Positions 7,021-14,682 of a stretch of DNA of 17,067 nucleotides are shown here, one piece after another (position 1 is the first letter of the stretch; each line of letters starts with the position of its first letter). A model generated the notes under the pieces. That model was not told the origin of the DNA. It saw only the letters and a list, made by a program, of their open reading frames with translations, and made no database searches. The position numbers and the translations under genes are program-made. The stretch is from Bacteroidales bacterium. Its GTDB lineage: Bacteria; Bacteroidota; Bacteroidia; Bacteroidales; UBA932. The stretch is taken from NCBI GenBank assembly GCA_017429205.1, contig JAFRPH010000052.1, positions 1 through 17,067 on the forward strand, given 5' to 3'.

Positions 7021-9443
7021 TGAAAAAGATACTCACCCTCCTCGCCCTCGCGCTGACCCTTTCCGCGGCCGCCCAGCAGCCCCGGAAGGCCGCCCCCCAG
7101 AAAGTCACGAAGGCCAATTACGAACTCGCCTCCCGCTTCTCCCAGAAGCGCGTGGGCCAGCTGGTGTATTCCACCAAGATCACCCCGCACTGGTTCGCCG
7201 AAGGCGACCGCTTCTGGTACAGCTGGAAGACCGCCCAGGGCACGAAGTACTACCTCGTGGACCCGGTCGCCGGGAAGAAGAGCGAACTCTTCGACCTGGA
7301 CAAGCTGGCGATGCAGATCACCGAGATCACCCGCGACCCGTACGACGCCCAGCACCTCCCGCTGACCCTGGAGCTGAAGGAGGACAAGTACTTCCAGTTC
7401 GACATCACCTCCAAGACCGAGAAGAAGGACACGTCGGCGAAGAAGAAAGGCAAGACCGAGTTCGTCAAGTACCGGTTCTACTATGACATCGCCACCAAGA
7501 AGCTCACCTGGGACACCGACGAGCACCCGCGGAAGTATCCCACGTGGGCCAACGTCTCCCCCGACGGCACCAAGGGCGTGTACGTGAAGAACCACAACCT
7601 GTACCTGATGGACTCCACCTCGCTCCGCAAGGCGGCGAAGGACGAGAAGGACAGCACGATCGTGGAAATCGCCCTCACGAAAGACGGCACGGCCGAATTC
7701 TCCTGGGACGGGGACAGCTACCACGGCGACACGCAGACGGACTCCACGAAGCGGGGCTCCGCGGCCGTCTCCTGGTCGCCGGACGGGAAGAAGTTCGCCA
7801 TCGTCCGCTGGGACATGTCCAAGATCAAGCCCCTCTGGGTGATCAACTCCGTCACCGAGCCGCGCCCCAAGCTGGAGACCTACAAGTACCAGATGCCGGG
7901 CGAGCCCGGGCCCACCCCGTACCTGTACGTGATGGACACCGAAGGCAACAAGCAGGCCGTGAAGAGCATCGCCTTCAAGGACCAGGACATCAGCATCCTG
8001 GACGCCCCGCGGACGCAGAAAGACGCGTACAACGAGTTCCGCGGCGGCAAATGGATGGGTGACGGGAAGCATTTCTGGGTCACGCGCCTGAGCCGCGACC
8101 TCAAGCGGCTGGACCTGTGCCGCGTGGATGTGGGCGCCGACAGCACGAAGACCATCGTCTCCGAGCGGATGAACACCTACGTGGAGTCCCGCAGCCCGCG
8201 CTTCCTCCCGGACGGCAGCTTCGTCTGGTGGTCCGAGCGCAACGGCTGGGCCAATCTCTACCTCTACGGCCCTGACGGCACGCTCAAGCGCAACCTCACC
8301 GAGGGCGCCTTCCACGTGGACGACGTCGTCGCGGTGGGCGACGGCTTCCTCCTCGTGGCCGCCTGCGGCGTGAACAAGGCGGAGAACCCGTACCAGATGC
8401 ACACCTTCCGCGTCCCGCTCGCCGGCGGTCCGATGCAGCAGCTGGACATGGACGACATGAACGTCGCGGCCGTCGCCCCGGACGACGGCAAGTACTTCGT
8501 GGCGAACTACTCCCGCGTGGACTGCAAGCCGGCGGCGGCCCTGATTTCGGCCGCCGGAAAGCGCACCGAGCTGGAGGAGGCCGACTTCAGCCAGCTCTTC
8601 GCGGCGGGTTACAAGTTCCCCGAGCGCTTCGTGGTGAAGGCGGCCGACGGCATCACGGACCTCCACGGCGCCATCTACAAGCCCTTCGACTTCGACTCCA
8701 CGAAGGTCTACGCCCTCGCGGACTACGTGTATCCCGGCCCGCAGGTGGAAGCGAACAACGTCGCCTGGTCCAGCGGGATGACCCGCATCGACCGGCTCGC
8801 CCAGATCGGGATGATCGTCATCACCGTGGGCAACCGCGGCGGCCATCCGAACCGCTCCAAGTGGTACCACAACTACGGCTACGGCAACCTCCGCGACTAC
8901 GGCCTGGAGGACCAGAAATACGCCATCCAGCAGCTCGGGATGCGGCACAAGTACATCGACCTGGACCGGGTGGGCATCCACGGCCATTCCGGCGGCGGCT
9001 TCATGTCCACGGCGGCGATCCTGCAGTACAACGACTTCTTCAAGGCGGCCGTCTCCTGCGCCGGCAACCACGACAACCGCATCTACAACCGCTGGTGGAG
9101 CGAGCAGCACCACGGCATCGCCGAGAAGATCGAGAAGGGCGACACCACCTTCGTGTACAAGATCGAGACGAACCCGGAGATCGCCTCCCGCCTGAAGGGC
9201 CACCTGATGCTGGTCCACGGCGACACGGACAACAACGTGAACCCGGCGAACTCCATCCGCGTGGCGAACGCCCTCATCCGGGCGAACAAGCGCTTCGAGT
9301 ACGTGATCATGCCCGGCCAGCGCCACGGCTTCGGCGACATGAACGAGTGGTTCTTCTGGAAGATGGCGGACCACTATTCCCGCTGGCTGATGGGGGACAA
9401 GACCCCGCGGCCCGTGGACATCGGTGAAATGAACAATGACTGA
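7020..9443 (+). CDS. S9 prolyl-oligopeptidase-family serine peptidase (DPP4-like), exported
   Basis: This 807-residue periplasmic or secreted peptidase has a signal peptide (MKKILTLLALALTLSAAAQQ, cleavage near 18/19). It continues with a DPP4-type beta-propeller (roughly 100-560, with VSWSPDGKKFAIVRWD and WWSERNGWANLYLYG blades) and a C-terminal alpha/beta-hydrolase domain. The catalytic triad is visible: Ser657 in GHSGGG, Asp737 in HGDTDNNV and His769 in GQRHGFGD. These enzymes cut short peptides, often after proline or alanine. The double-glutamate motif (YEEE) that anchors the free N-terminus in true dipeptidyl peptidase IV is not seen, so exact specificity is open. A lysine-rich insertion lies near residues 125-150. 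The start overlaps the GH2 stop by one base and the DUF3298-like gene follows 4 bp later. Confidence 0.9.
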   Translation: MKKILTLLALALTLSAAAQQPRKAAPQKVTKANYELASRFSQKRVGQLVYSTKITPHWFAEGDRFWYSWKTAQGTKYYLVDPVAGKKSELFDLDKLAMQITEITRDPYDAQHLPLTLELKEDKYFQFDITSKTEKKDTSAKKKGKTEFVKYRFYYDIATKKLTWDTDEHPRKYPTWANVSPDGTKGVYVKNHNLYLMDSTSLRKAAKDEKDSTIVEIALTKDGTAEFSWDGDSYHGDTQTDSTKRGSAAVSWSPDGKKFAIVRWDMSKIKPLWVINSVTEPRPKLETYKYQMPGEPGPTPYLYVMDTEGNKQAVKSIAFKDQDISILDAPRTQKDAYNEFRGGKWMGDGKHFWVTRLSRDLKRLDLCRVDVGADSTKTIVSERMNTYVESRSPRFLPDGSFVWWSERNGWANLYLYGPDGTLKRNLTEGAFHVDDVVAVGDGFLLVAACGVNKAENPYQMHTFRVPLAGGPMQQLDMDDMNVAAVAPDDGKYFVANYSRVDCKPAAALISAAGKRTELEEADFSQLFAAGYKFPERFVVKAADGITDLHGAIYKPFDFDSTKVYALADYVYPGPQVEANNVAWSSGMTRIDRLAQIGMIVITVGNRGGHPNRSKWYHNYGYGNLRDYGLEDQKYAIQQLGMRHKYIDLDRVGIHGHSGGGFMSTAAILQYNDFFKAAVSCAGNHDNRIYNRWWSEQHHGIAEKIEKGDTTFVYKIETNPEIASRLKGHLMLVHGDTDNNVNPANSIRVANALIRANKRFEYVIMPGQRHGFGDMNEWFFWKMADHYSRWLMGDKTPRPVDIGEMNND

Positions 9444-9447
9444 CGAT

Positions 9448-10182
9448 ATGAAACGTTTCTTACCCCTTGCGGCGGCCCTTCTTCTCGCGGCCGGCTGCAA
9501 CCTCCGGACCGCCACCTACTCCGACGAGCAGGCGACGCCCCTCGGCGAAGGGCAGACGGACTCCCTCCTGCAGTCCGTGTCCATCGAATATCCCGTGAAG
9601 GGAGCCAAGGCGGAGGTCCTCGCGAAGATCGAGGACGGCATCCTGAACACCGTCTTCGACATGGAGGAGATTCCCGGTTCCGTGGAGGAGACCGCCCTCC
9701 GCTACGAGGACAACCTCAAGGACGAGTACTTCAACGAGTATGAAGGCCTGGAGAGCGGCTTCGGCGCCAAAACCTGGGAGGACCACGTCAACGGTTATTT
9801 CTCCGGCCGCTACAAGCAGTATCTGTCCTATATGGTGGAACTCTACAGCGACCGCGGCGGCGCCCACGGCATCAGCACGATGACGCCCGTGGTCTTCGAC
9901 AAGAAGACCGGCGAGATCGTGCCGGAGGAGGCCTTCTTCGCCGACGGCTACCGCGAGCCGGTCGCCGCCCTGCTCCAGGCGCACCTCCCGGAGGCGCTGG
10001 AGGGCGACGAAGAGGCCCTCGCGGCCGTCTCCGACCCCGGCCTGGTGGTCCCGAACGGCCTCTATGAGGTCACGAAGGACGGCGTCACCTGGTACTACCA
10101 GCCCTACGTCATCGCCCCCTTCTCCGTGGGCGTGATCTCTATCTCCATCCCCTGGAACGAACTGAAACCCTACGTGCGGTAA
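9448..10182 (+). CDS. DUF3298/RsiV-like lipoprotein
   Basis: This 244-residue predicted lipoprotein has the signal MKRFLPLAAALLLAAGC, with lipidation at Cys17. The mature part has an N-terminal DUF4163-like region (YPVKGAKAEV to YFSGRYKQYLSYMVELYSDRGGAHG) and a C-terminal DUF3298-like region ending APFSVGVISISIPWNELKPY. The latter closely resembles the domain found in RsiV and many uncharacterised bacterial lipoproteins. In Bacillus RsiV that domain binds lysozyme. There is no anti-sigma segment here, so only the domain resemblance is claimed. An ATG at 9436 is in frame but adds MTDD in front of the signal, so 9448 is preferred. It shares one base (TAATG) with the next gene. Function unknown. 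Confidence 0.75.
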   Translation: MKRFLPLAAALLLAAGCNLRTATYSDEQATPLGEGQTDSLLQSVSIEYPVKGAKAEVLAKIEDGILNTVFDMEEIPGSVEETALRYEDNLKDEYFNEYEGLESGFGAKTWEDHVNGYFSGRYKQYLSYMVELYSDRGGAHGISTMTPVVFDKKTGEIVPEEAFFADGYREPVAALLQAHLPEALEGDEEALAAVSDPGLVVPNGLYEVTKDGVTWYYQPYVIAPFSVGVISISIPWNELKPYVR

Positions 10183-11270
10183 TGGCCTCCGATTGTCTCC
10201 AGGGAGCAAGCCTCCGTTTCGTCGGCCTGCACTATGAAACGAGCCTTTACGAGCTGCACGGCCCGCAATTCACCAACCGCTACTACATCCTGAGCGGGGC
10301 GGGAACCCGGCAGCTGATGGCGTTCCCGGAAGTCGTCGGCTTCGACTCCTACCAGGCGATGCTGCCCGCCACCGTCGCCGCCCTCCGCCTCCTGTTCCCC
10401 GGCGCCGGCGGCGACGTCGACATCCTGACTATCCTCCGCGGCGGCTTGAACTATCCCGTGGAGGAGGCGTGCGCCCGCAACGGCATCCGCGTGCGAGACA
10501 TCCATTTCGTCTCCTGCGAGCGCATCATCGAGAACCACATCATCACCGGGCTGGACATCAAGTACGAGAAGATCCGCGTCTCCAAGGACCGGGTGCTCGT
10601 CATCGGCGACATCATCGCGACGGGCGACACCCTCCGGCTGTGCCTGTCGCAGGTGGTGGACCGCTTCCGCCGCCGCGGGGGCAGCATCCGCAAGATCATC
10701 TTCTTCACCATCGGCGGCACCCGCGCCATCACCCTGATGGAGAAGATGGCCGAGGACATCCGCGCCGTCTTCCCGGAGTTCGAGGGCTTCGAATGCTTCT
10801 TCTACGAGGGCGTCTTCACGGTCTACGAGAACAGCGGCGCCTCGGGCATCAACGTGCCGGACATCGACTTCGGCTGGAAAGGCGGCTGCATCTCGCCGGA
10901 ATTCCGCCGCTTCGTGCTGGGCCATCCCTACTCCCTGCTGGAGAAGTGCATCATCTACGACGGCGGCGCGCGCCGGTACGAGATTCCGGTCCATTTCCAC
11001 GAGGCGCTGGAGTACTGGGAAGGCATCTGGGGCCGGGCCGCGCAGATCGACCCGGTGGCCTTCGTCGCGGAAAAGCTGGGGTACGACCATCCGCTCTCCT
11101 ACGAGGAGTGGCTGGAAGTCAATCATTTCACGGAGCTGCCGGAAACCGGCCTCCTGGACCTCTGGAACGAGGAGACGGCGCTCCTGGAGAACGCCGCCGC
11201 CCTTTCGCTGGAAGCCATCGCCCTCCAGCGCGTCAACGCAATCAACGCAATCCTGAAGCAATATGAGTAA
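10182..11270 (+). CDS. Large phosphoribosyltransferase-domain protein
   Basis: This is a 362-residue cytoplasmic protein. The segment VLVIGDIIATGDTL (138-151) matches the PRPP-binding loop of type I phosphoribosyltransferases, and LRGGLNYP (85-92) matches the pyrophosphate loop. Both are in the expected order, so a nucleobase or nucleotide phosphoribosyltransferase fold covers roughly residues 50-220. The protein is about twice the size of typical salvage enzymes. It carries an N-terminal extension and a C-terminal region of about 140 residues (with HPYSLLEKCIIYDGGARRYE and HFHEALEYWEGIWGRA) that I do not recognise. It overlaps the CodB-like permease gene by 8 bp, which suggests the imported base is its substrate, or that it acts in the same salvage route. 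It could instead be a regulator or a catalytically altered member. The start is fixed by TAATG coupling to the lipoprotein gene. Confidence 0.7.
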   Translation: MASDCLQGASLRFVGLHYETSLYELHGPQFTNRYYILSGAGTRQLMAFPEVVGFDSYQAMLPATVAALRLLFPGAGGDVDILTILRGGLNYPVEEACARNGIRVRDIHFVSCERIIENHIITGLDIKYEKIRVSKDRVLVIGDIIATGDTLRLCLSQVVDRFRRRGGSIRKIIFFTIGGTRAITLMEKMAEDIRAVFPEFEGFECFFYEGVFTVYENSGASGINVPDIDFGWKGGCISPEFRRFVLGHPYSLLEKCIIYDGGARRYEIPVHFHEALEYWEGIWGRAAQIDPVAFVAEKLGYDHPLSYEEWLEVNHFTELPETGLLDLWNEETALLENAAALSLEAIALQRVNAINAILKQYE

Positions 11271-12510
11271 CAAGAAGATCACCGACGTCGACTACACGAC
11301 GTCGCCGGTCGATGCGGCCGGACGCAAGAGCAACCTGAGCATGTTCATGGTGATGCTCGGATTCACCTTCTTCTCCGCCAGCATGTGGGTGGGCCAGCAA
11401 CTGGCCGCCGGCCTGGACTGGTGGGGCTTCGTCTGGGCCCTCATCCTGGGCGGCATCATCCTCGCGGCCTACACGGGCACCCTGGGCTGGATCGGCGCGG
11501 AAAGCGGCCTGTCGCTGGACATGCTCGCCCGCCGGAGCTTCGGCACCAAGGGCAGCTGGCTTCCCAGCGCGATGATCAGTTTCACGCAGACCGGCTGGTT
11601 CGGCGTGGGCCTCGCGATGTTCGCCATCCCCGTGGCGAAAGAGCTGATGGGCCTGGAAGTGACGCCGGATTCGATGCCTTGGCAGGGCTATCTCCTCGTC
11701 GCCATCGCCGGCATCCTGATGACCGCCAGCGCCTATTTCGGCATCAAGAGCCTGACGATCATCAGCTACATCGCCGTCCCGGCGGTCGCCATCCTCGGTA
11801 CCGTCGCGATGATCATGGCCATCCGCCACGGCGACGCCGGCCTCGTCGAGCAGTTCGCGAAGGGGTCGAAGGACCTCGGCGTGATCGCGGGCGCGGGCCT
11901 CGTCGTGGGCAGCTTCGTTTCAGGAGGCACGGCCACCCCGAACTTCACCCGCTTTGCCAAGAGCGGCAAGGTGGGCCTGTGGATCACGGTCGTGGCGTTC
12001 TTCATCGGCAACTCGCTGATGTTCCTCTTCGGCGCCGTGTCCAGCATCTATGTGGGCGGCAACGACATCTTCGAGGTGATGCTGAACCTCAACCTGTTCT
12101 ACCTCGCCGTCCTCGTCCTGGGCCTGAACATCTGGACCACCAACGACAACGCCCTGTACACCGCGGGCCTCGGCCTGTCGAACATCTTCGGCCTCTCGAA
12201 GAAGACCTGGGTCATCATCTCGGGCCTCATCGGCACCGTTGCGGCCGTGTGGCTGTACTGGAACTTCTGCGACTGGCTGAACGTGCTGAACTGCACCCTG
12301 CCGCCAGTGGGCATCATCCTCATCCTCCACTACTTCTGCAACCGCGGGAAGGAGGTCCAGGAACCCGTCGTCGACTGGAGCGCAGTCGTCGGCGTGATCG
12401 CCGGCGCCGTGGTCGCAAACCTCGTGCACTGGGGCTTCGCCTCCATCAACGGCATGGTCGTCGCCGCCCTCTGCTGGGGCATCGGCCAGCTGATCTTCAA
12501 GCGCAAGTAG
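11263..12510 (+). CDS. codB: CodB-like cytosine/nucleobase permease (NCS1 family)
   Basis: This 415-residue inner-membrane protein has about twelve hydrophobic segments, close to the length of E. coli CodB. The N-terminal part, with FTFFSASMWVGQQLAAGLDW, the GWIGAESGLSLDMLARRSFG stretch and later ISFTQTGWFGVGLAMFAIP, is characteristic of the cytosine permease branch of NCS1 transporters. NLNLFYLAVLVLGLNIWTTND resembles their later helices. These carriers import cytosine or related bases with a proton or sodium. No cytosine deaminase (codA) gene is nearby; instead the phosphoribosyltransferase-like gene overlaps the start by 8 bp. Cytosine itself is therefore only one possible substrate. The next gene begins 12 bp after the stop. 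Confidence 0.88.
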   Translation: MSNKKITDVDYTTSPVDAAGRKSNLSMFMVMLGFTFFSASMWVGQQLAAGLDWWGFVWALILGGIILAAYTGTLGWIGAESGLSLDMLARRSFGTKGSWLPSAMISFTQTGWFGVGLAMFAIPVAKELMGLEVTPDSMPWQGYLLVAIAGILMTASAYFGIKSLTIISYIAVPAVAILGTVAMIMAIRHGDAGLVEQFAKGSKDLGVIAGAGLVVGSFVSGGTATPNFTRFAKSGKVGLWITVVAFFIGNSLMFLFGAVSSIYVGGNDIFEVMLNLNLFYLAVLVLGLNIWTTNDNALYTAGLGLSNIFGLSKKTWVIISGLIGTVAAVWLYWNFCDWLNVLNCTLPPVGIILILHYFCNRGKEVQEPVVDWSAVVGVIAGAVVANLVHWGFASINGMVVAALCWGIGQLIFKRK

Positions 12511-12522
12511 CGTCCGGCGCGT

Positions 12523-13056
12523 ATGGTTACCGAATGGATTATCACGGAAATCGACGGCAAGATCGCGTCCATCGCCGCCGATTACCGGCACTTCGCCGAG
12601 ATTGCGGCGAAAGTGGCCCAGCTCCCCCCGACTAGCGTCGATGTCATCACGACCCAGAAAGTGTCGACGGACGAACTGATTGCGATGGCGGGAACGCTCA
12701 CGTGGGAGGATTTCCGCCTGTTCGGCACCAAGTTCCAGCTCGGCGTATGGAAGACGCTCTTCGAATTGGAGCCCCGCCTGTACAGCTATTCCGAGTTCGC
12801 CGCGCTCTGCGGCAACCCGCAGGGCGTCCGCTCCGTCGCGCACGCCGTCGCCATCAACCCCATCGCGTACGTCTTCCCCTGCCACCTGATCATCCCGAAA
12901 GAGTCGATGGACAAGGCGCGCGACATCCGCGCCGTCGCCGAATCCACCCTCTTCAAAGGCAGCGACCTGTACCTGCTGGACAGCATCGACGTGGGGGAAT
13001 ACGCCTATGGGCCCGAAACCAAGCGGGAGCTCATCAAACGCCACCTGAAGCGGTAA
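12523..13056 (+). CDS. Divergent O6-alkylguanine-DNA alkyltransferase homologue (MGMT/Ogt fold)
   Basis: The 177-residue product carries the DNA-binding domain of methylated-DNA-protein-cysteine methyltransferases, suicide repair proteins that move an alkyl group from guanine O6 to a cysteine. LFGTKFQLGVWKTL (67-80) is the usual entry motif. Tyr89, Arg103 (arginine finger), Asn112 and Cys120 have exactly the spacing of human Tyr114, Arg128, Asn137 and Cys145. The active-site motif reads PCHLIIPKE rather than PCHRV. The glycine-rich segment after it (GxYxGG) and the clear glutamate of the catalytic relay are missing, and a C-terminal tail is added. It may be an active but divergent enzyme, or an alkyltransferase-like DNA sensor that still has its cysteine. 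It lies between the permease (12 bp) and cutC (3 bp). Confidence 0.78.
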   Translation: MVTEWIITEIDGKIASIAADYRHFAEIAAKVAQLPPTSVDVITTQKVSTDELIAMAGTLTWEDFRLFGTKFQLGVWKTLFELEPRLYSYSEFAALCGNPQGVRSVAHAVAINPIAYVFPCHLIIPKESMDKARDIRAVAESTLFKGSDLYLLDSIDVGEYAYGPETKRELIKRHLKR

Positions 13057-13059
13057 GGG

Positions 13060-13824
13060 ATGGCCCTGCTGGAAGTCTGCTGCGGCAATCCGGAAAGTGT
13101 CGATGCCGCCGTGCTCGGAGGAGCGCGGCGCATCGAGCTTTGCGCGGACCTCGAGGCCGACGGGCTGACGCCGCCCACGGCCTGGATCCGGGACGCCAAG
13201 GCCCGCTACCCTTCCCTGACCGTCCACGTGCTCATCCGCCCGCGGGCGGGGGATTTCGTCTACTCGCCGGCGGAGGCCGATGCGATGGCCGCGAAGGTTG
13301 AAGAGGCACTGGAGGCCGGGGCGGACGGCATCGTCATCGGCGCTTTGACGCCGGAGAGGGATGTGGACGAGCCCTTGATGGAGCGGCTGGTTTCGCTTGT
13401 GGAGTCTTATAATTTGGCGGCCGAACTGCTGCGCTCTGACCTGTGTCACGCCGCGAATGACAGCCATTTCTTCCCGAGCCCGGGACATCGGGTCAGCATC
13501 ACTTTTCACCGGGCTTTCGACCGCTGCCGCAGGCCCTTTGACGCGCTCGAGCAGATCATCGGCCTGGGGTGCGACCGCATCCTGACTTCCGGGCAGGCGG
13601 CGACGGCCGAGGCGGGGGCGGCGAGGCTCGGCGAGCTGCGGCGGCGCGCCGGCGGAAGGATCGGGATCCTTCCCGGGGGCGGCGTCACGCCCGGCAATGC
13701 CGCGCGGATCCTCGCCACGACCGGCTGCGCCGAAATCCACGCCTCCGCCTCGGTGACCCGGGACGAAAAGAAGGTCACGGACGCCGGTCGGGTCGCAGAA
13801 ATCCTGCGGGCGATTAACGGGTAA
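13060..13824 (+). CDS. cutC: CutC family protein (copper homeostasis)
   Basis: This 254-residue cytoplasmic TIM-barrel protein of the CutC family has the landmarks LEVCCGNPESVDAA (4-17), GARRIELCADLEADGLTP (21-38), IRPRAGDFVYS (59-69), ITFHRAFD (147-154), RILTSGQ (173-179) and PGGGVTPGNAARI (205-217). CutC was linked genetically to copper tolerance in E. coli, but its biochemical role is not settled. Compared with E. coli and Bacteroides CutC as I recall them, about 28 residues are inserted before the TFHRAFD strand (roughly 113-143). The usual segment of about 20 residues after HFSA near the C-terminus is missing. The gene starts 3 bp after the methyltransferase stop and is the last of the long operon. 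Confidence 0.88.
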   Translation: MALLEVCCGNPESVDAAVLGGARRIELCADLEADGLTPPTAWIRDAKARYPSLTVHVLIRPRAGDFVYSPAEADAMAAKVEEALEAGADGIVIGALTPERDVDEPLMERLVSLVESYNLAAELLRSDLCHAANDSHFFPSPGHRVSITFHRAFDRCRRPFDALEQIIGLGCDRILTSGQAATAEAGAARLGELRRRAGGRIGILPGGGVTPGNAARILATTGCAEIHASASVTRDEKKVTDAGRVAEILRAING

Positions 13825-13848
13825 ACGACATTTATTCGCGTTTCAACG

Positions 13849-13870
13849 ACGGATTGACCGAAAAATCCGT
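13849..13870. repeat. Inverted repeat abutting the LytTR promoter box
   Basis: ACGGAT (13849-13854) and ATCCGT (13865-13870) form a perfect 6-bp inverted repeat around a 10-nt centre. The last base is the first base of the -7 box. It could be an operator for the downstream regulator or an activator, or a weak hairpin at the end of the cutC operon. No T-run follows. Confidence 0.4.
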
Positions 13871-13877
13871 ACCTTTG
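13870..13877 (+). promoter_or_regulatory. -7 promoter box of the LytTR/symporter operon
   Basis: TACCTTTG matches TAnnTTTG and is followed by CC. It ends 7 nt before the ATG at 13885, so the transcript would start within a few bases of that codon. A good -33 TTTG is not visible at the right distance, which may mean an activator is needed. Confidence 0.65.
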
Positions 13878-13884
13878 CCTTACG

Positions 13885-14682
13885 ATGAAAGCGAAAGGAA
13901 AGAAACTTGATCCGAAGATGGAAACCTGGGTGGACCTCGGTGTCTGCCTGGTGCTCATTCCCTGCCTCGTGTCGGTCTTCCCGGTCGAGGAATGGATTCT
14001 CTGGCGGGCGTCGGACGTCCTCGTCTACCTGCTATGGACCTACTTCTGCTGGTACCTGGGTCGGCACCTGGTCCCGACGCTGTTTGCGACGCGCAAGCGG
14101 TGGACCGCGCTGGCGGTCGTATTCATCGCGACGGTGCTCACCTATCTGATGAGCCTGAAGCAGGTGTCCTTCCCCCGCGAGATGATCGCGGACCGGCCGC
14201 CGCGGCTCTATATGTACCAGCAGGCGGTTTGGACCCTTTATATCGGCGCGATGGGCGCAGGCCTCGCCACCGGCTTCCTCTCGCTGAAAACGAAGCGGCT
14301 GGAGCAGACGAAGGACGAACGGACGGCGGCGCAGGCCGTGCAGTCCGCCGTGGACGTCCTGGCCGCCCACGCCGTCGCCGGCGAGACGGTGACGGTAAAG
14401 GCGGACTACAAGGACGTCACGGTCCCGCTCGCCGCGATCCAGTACATCGAAGCCCGGAACAACTACGCCTGCCTGCACCTGGACCACCAGGACGACGTCG
14501 TCTCCCAGATCACGATGAAGGCCCTGCTGGAGATGCTTCCGGAAGGGAAATTCGTCCGCATCCACCGGTCCTACATCGTCCCCGTCCACCGCATCGAAAG
14601 CAAGAAGGCCACGTCCGTGAAACTCGTCGGCGTGGACACGCCCCTGCCGGTGGGCCGCGCCCATAAGGAGAACCTGAAATGA
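13885..14682 (+). CDS. Membrane-anchored LytTR DNA-binding response regulator
   Basis: This 265-residue protein has four predicted membrane helices (about 16-33, 38-59, 73-91, 110-134), a short linker, and a C-terminal LytTR DNA-binding domain (about 168-263). The domain shows the typical pattern ADYKDVTVPLAAIQYIEAR (173-191), LLEMLPEGKFVRIHRSYIVP (214-233) and LPVGRAHKENL. It lacks a phosphoacceptor receiver domain, so it is a one-component, membrane-tethered regulator. The signal may be sensed by the membrane part or by the co-encoded transporter. It overlaps the symporter gene by 4 bp (ATGA). The ATG at 13885 is nearly leaderless relative to the -7 box. The in-frame ATG at 13918 (METWVDLG) would leave a leader of about 35 nt and keep all four helices, so the start is not certain. 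Confidence 0.85.
   Translation: MKAKGKKLDPKMETWVDLGVCLVLIPCLVSVFPVEEWILWRASDVLVYLLWTYFCWYLGRHLVPTLFATRKRWTALAVVFIATVLTYLMSLKQVSFPREMIADRPPRLYMYQQAVWTLYIGAMGAGLATGFLSLKTKRLEQTKDERTAAQAVQSAVDVLAAHAVAGETVTVKADYKDVTVPLAAIQYIEARNNYACLHLDHQDDVVSQITMKALLEMLPEGKFVRIHRSYIVPVHRIESKKATSVKLVGVDTPLPVGRAHKENLK

Noticed and set aside
6663..9515. 950-codon open frame on the minus strand opposite the S9 peptidase and GH2 genes
   Set aside because: It is a shadow of high-GC coding on the plus strand. Its product is a repetitive mix of V, L, A, H, D and R without family motifs, while the plus frame has a signal peptide and a complete catalytic triad.
9448..10182. Reading the DUF3298-like lipoprotein as an RsiV anti-sigma factor
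   Set aside because: It has a lipoprotein signal instead of an anti-sigma and transmembrane region, and no ECF sigma gene is adjacent.
11920..13740. 606-codon minus-strand frame spanning codB, the alkyltransferase homologue and cutC
   Set aside because: It crosses three well-supported plus-strand genes and shows no recognisable domain.
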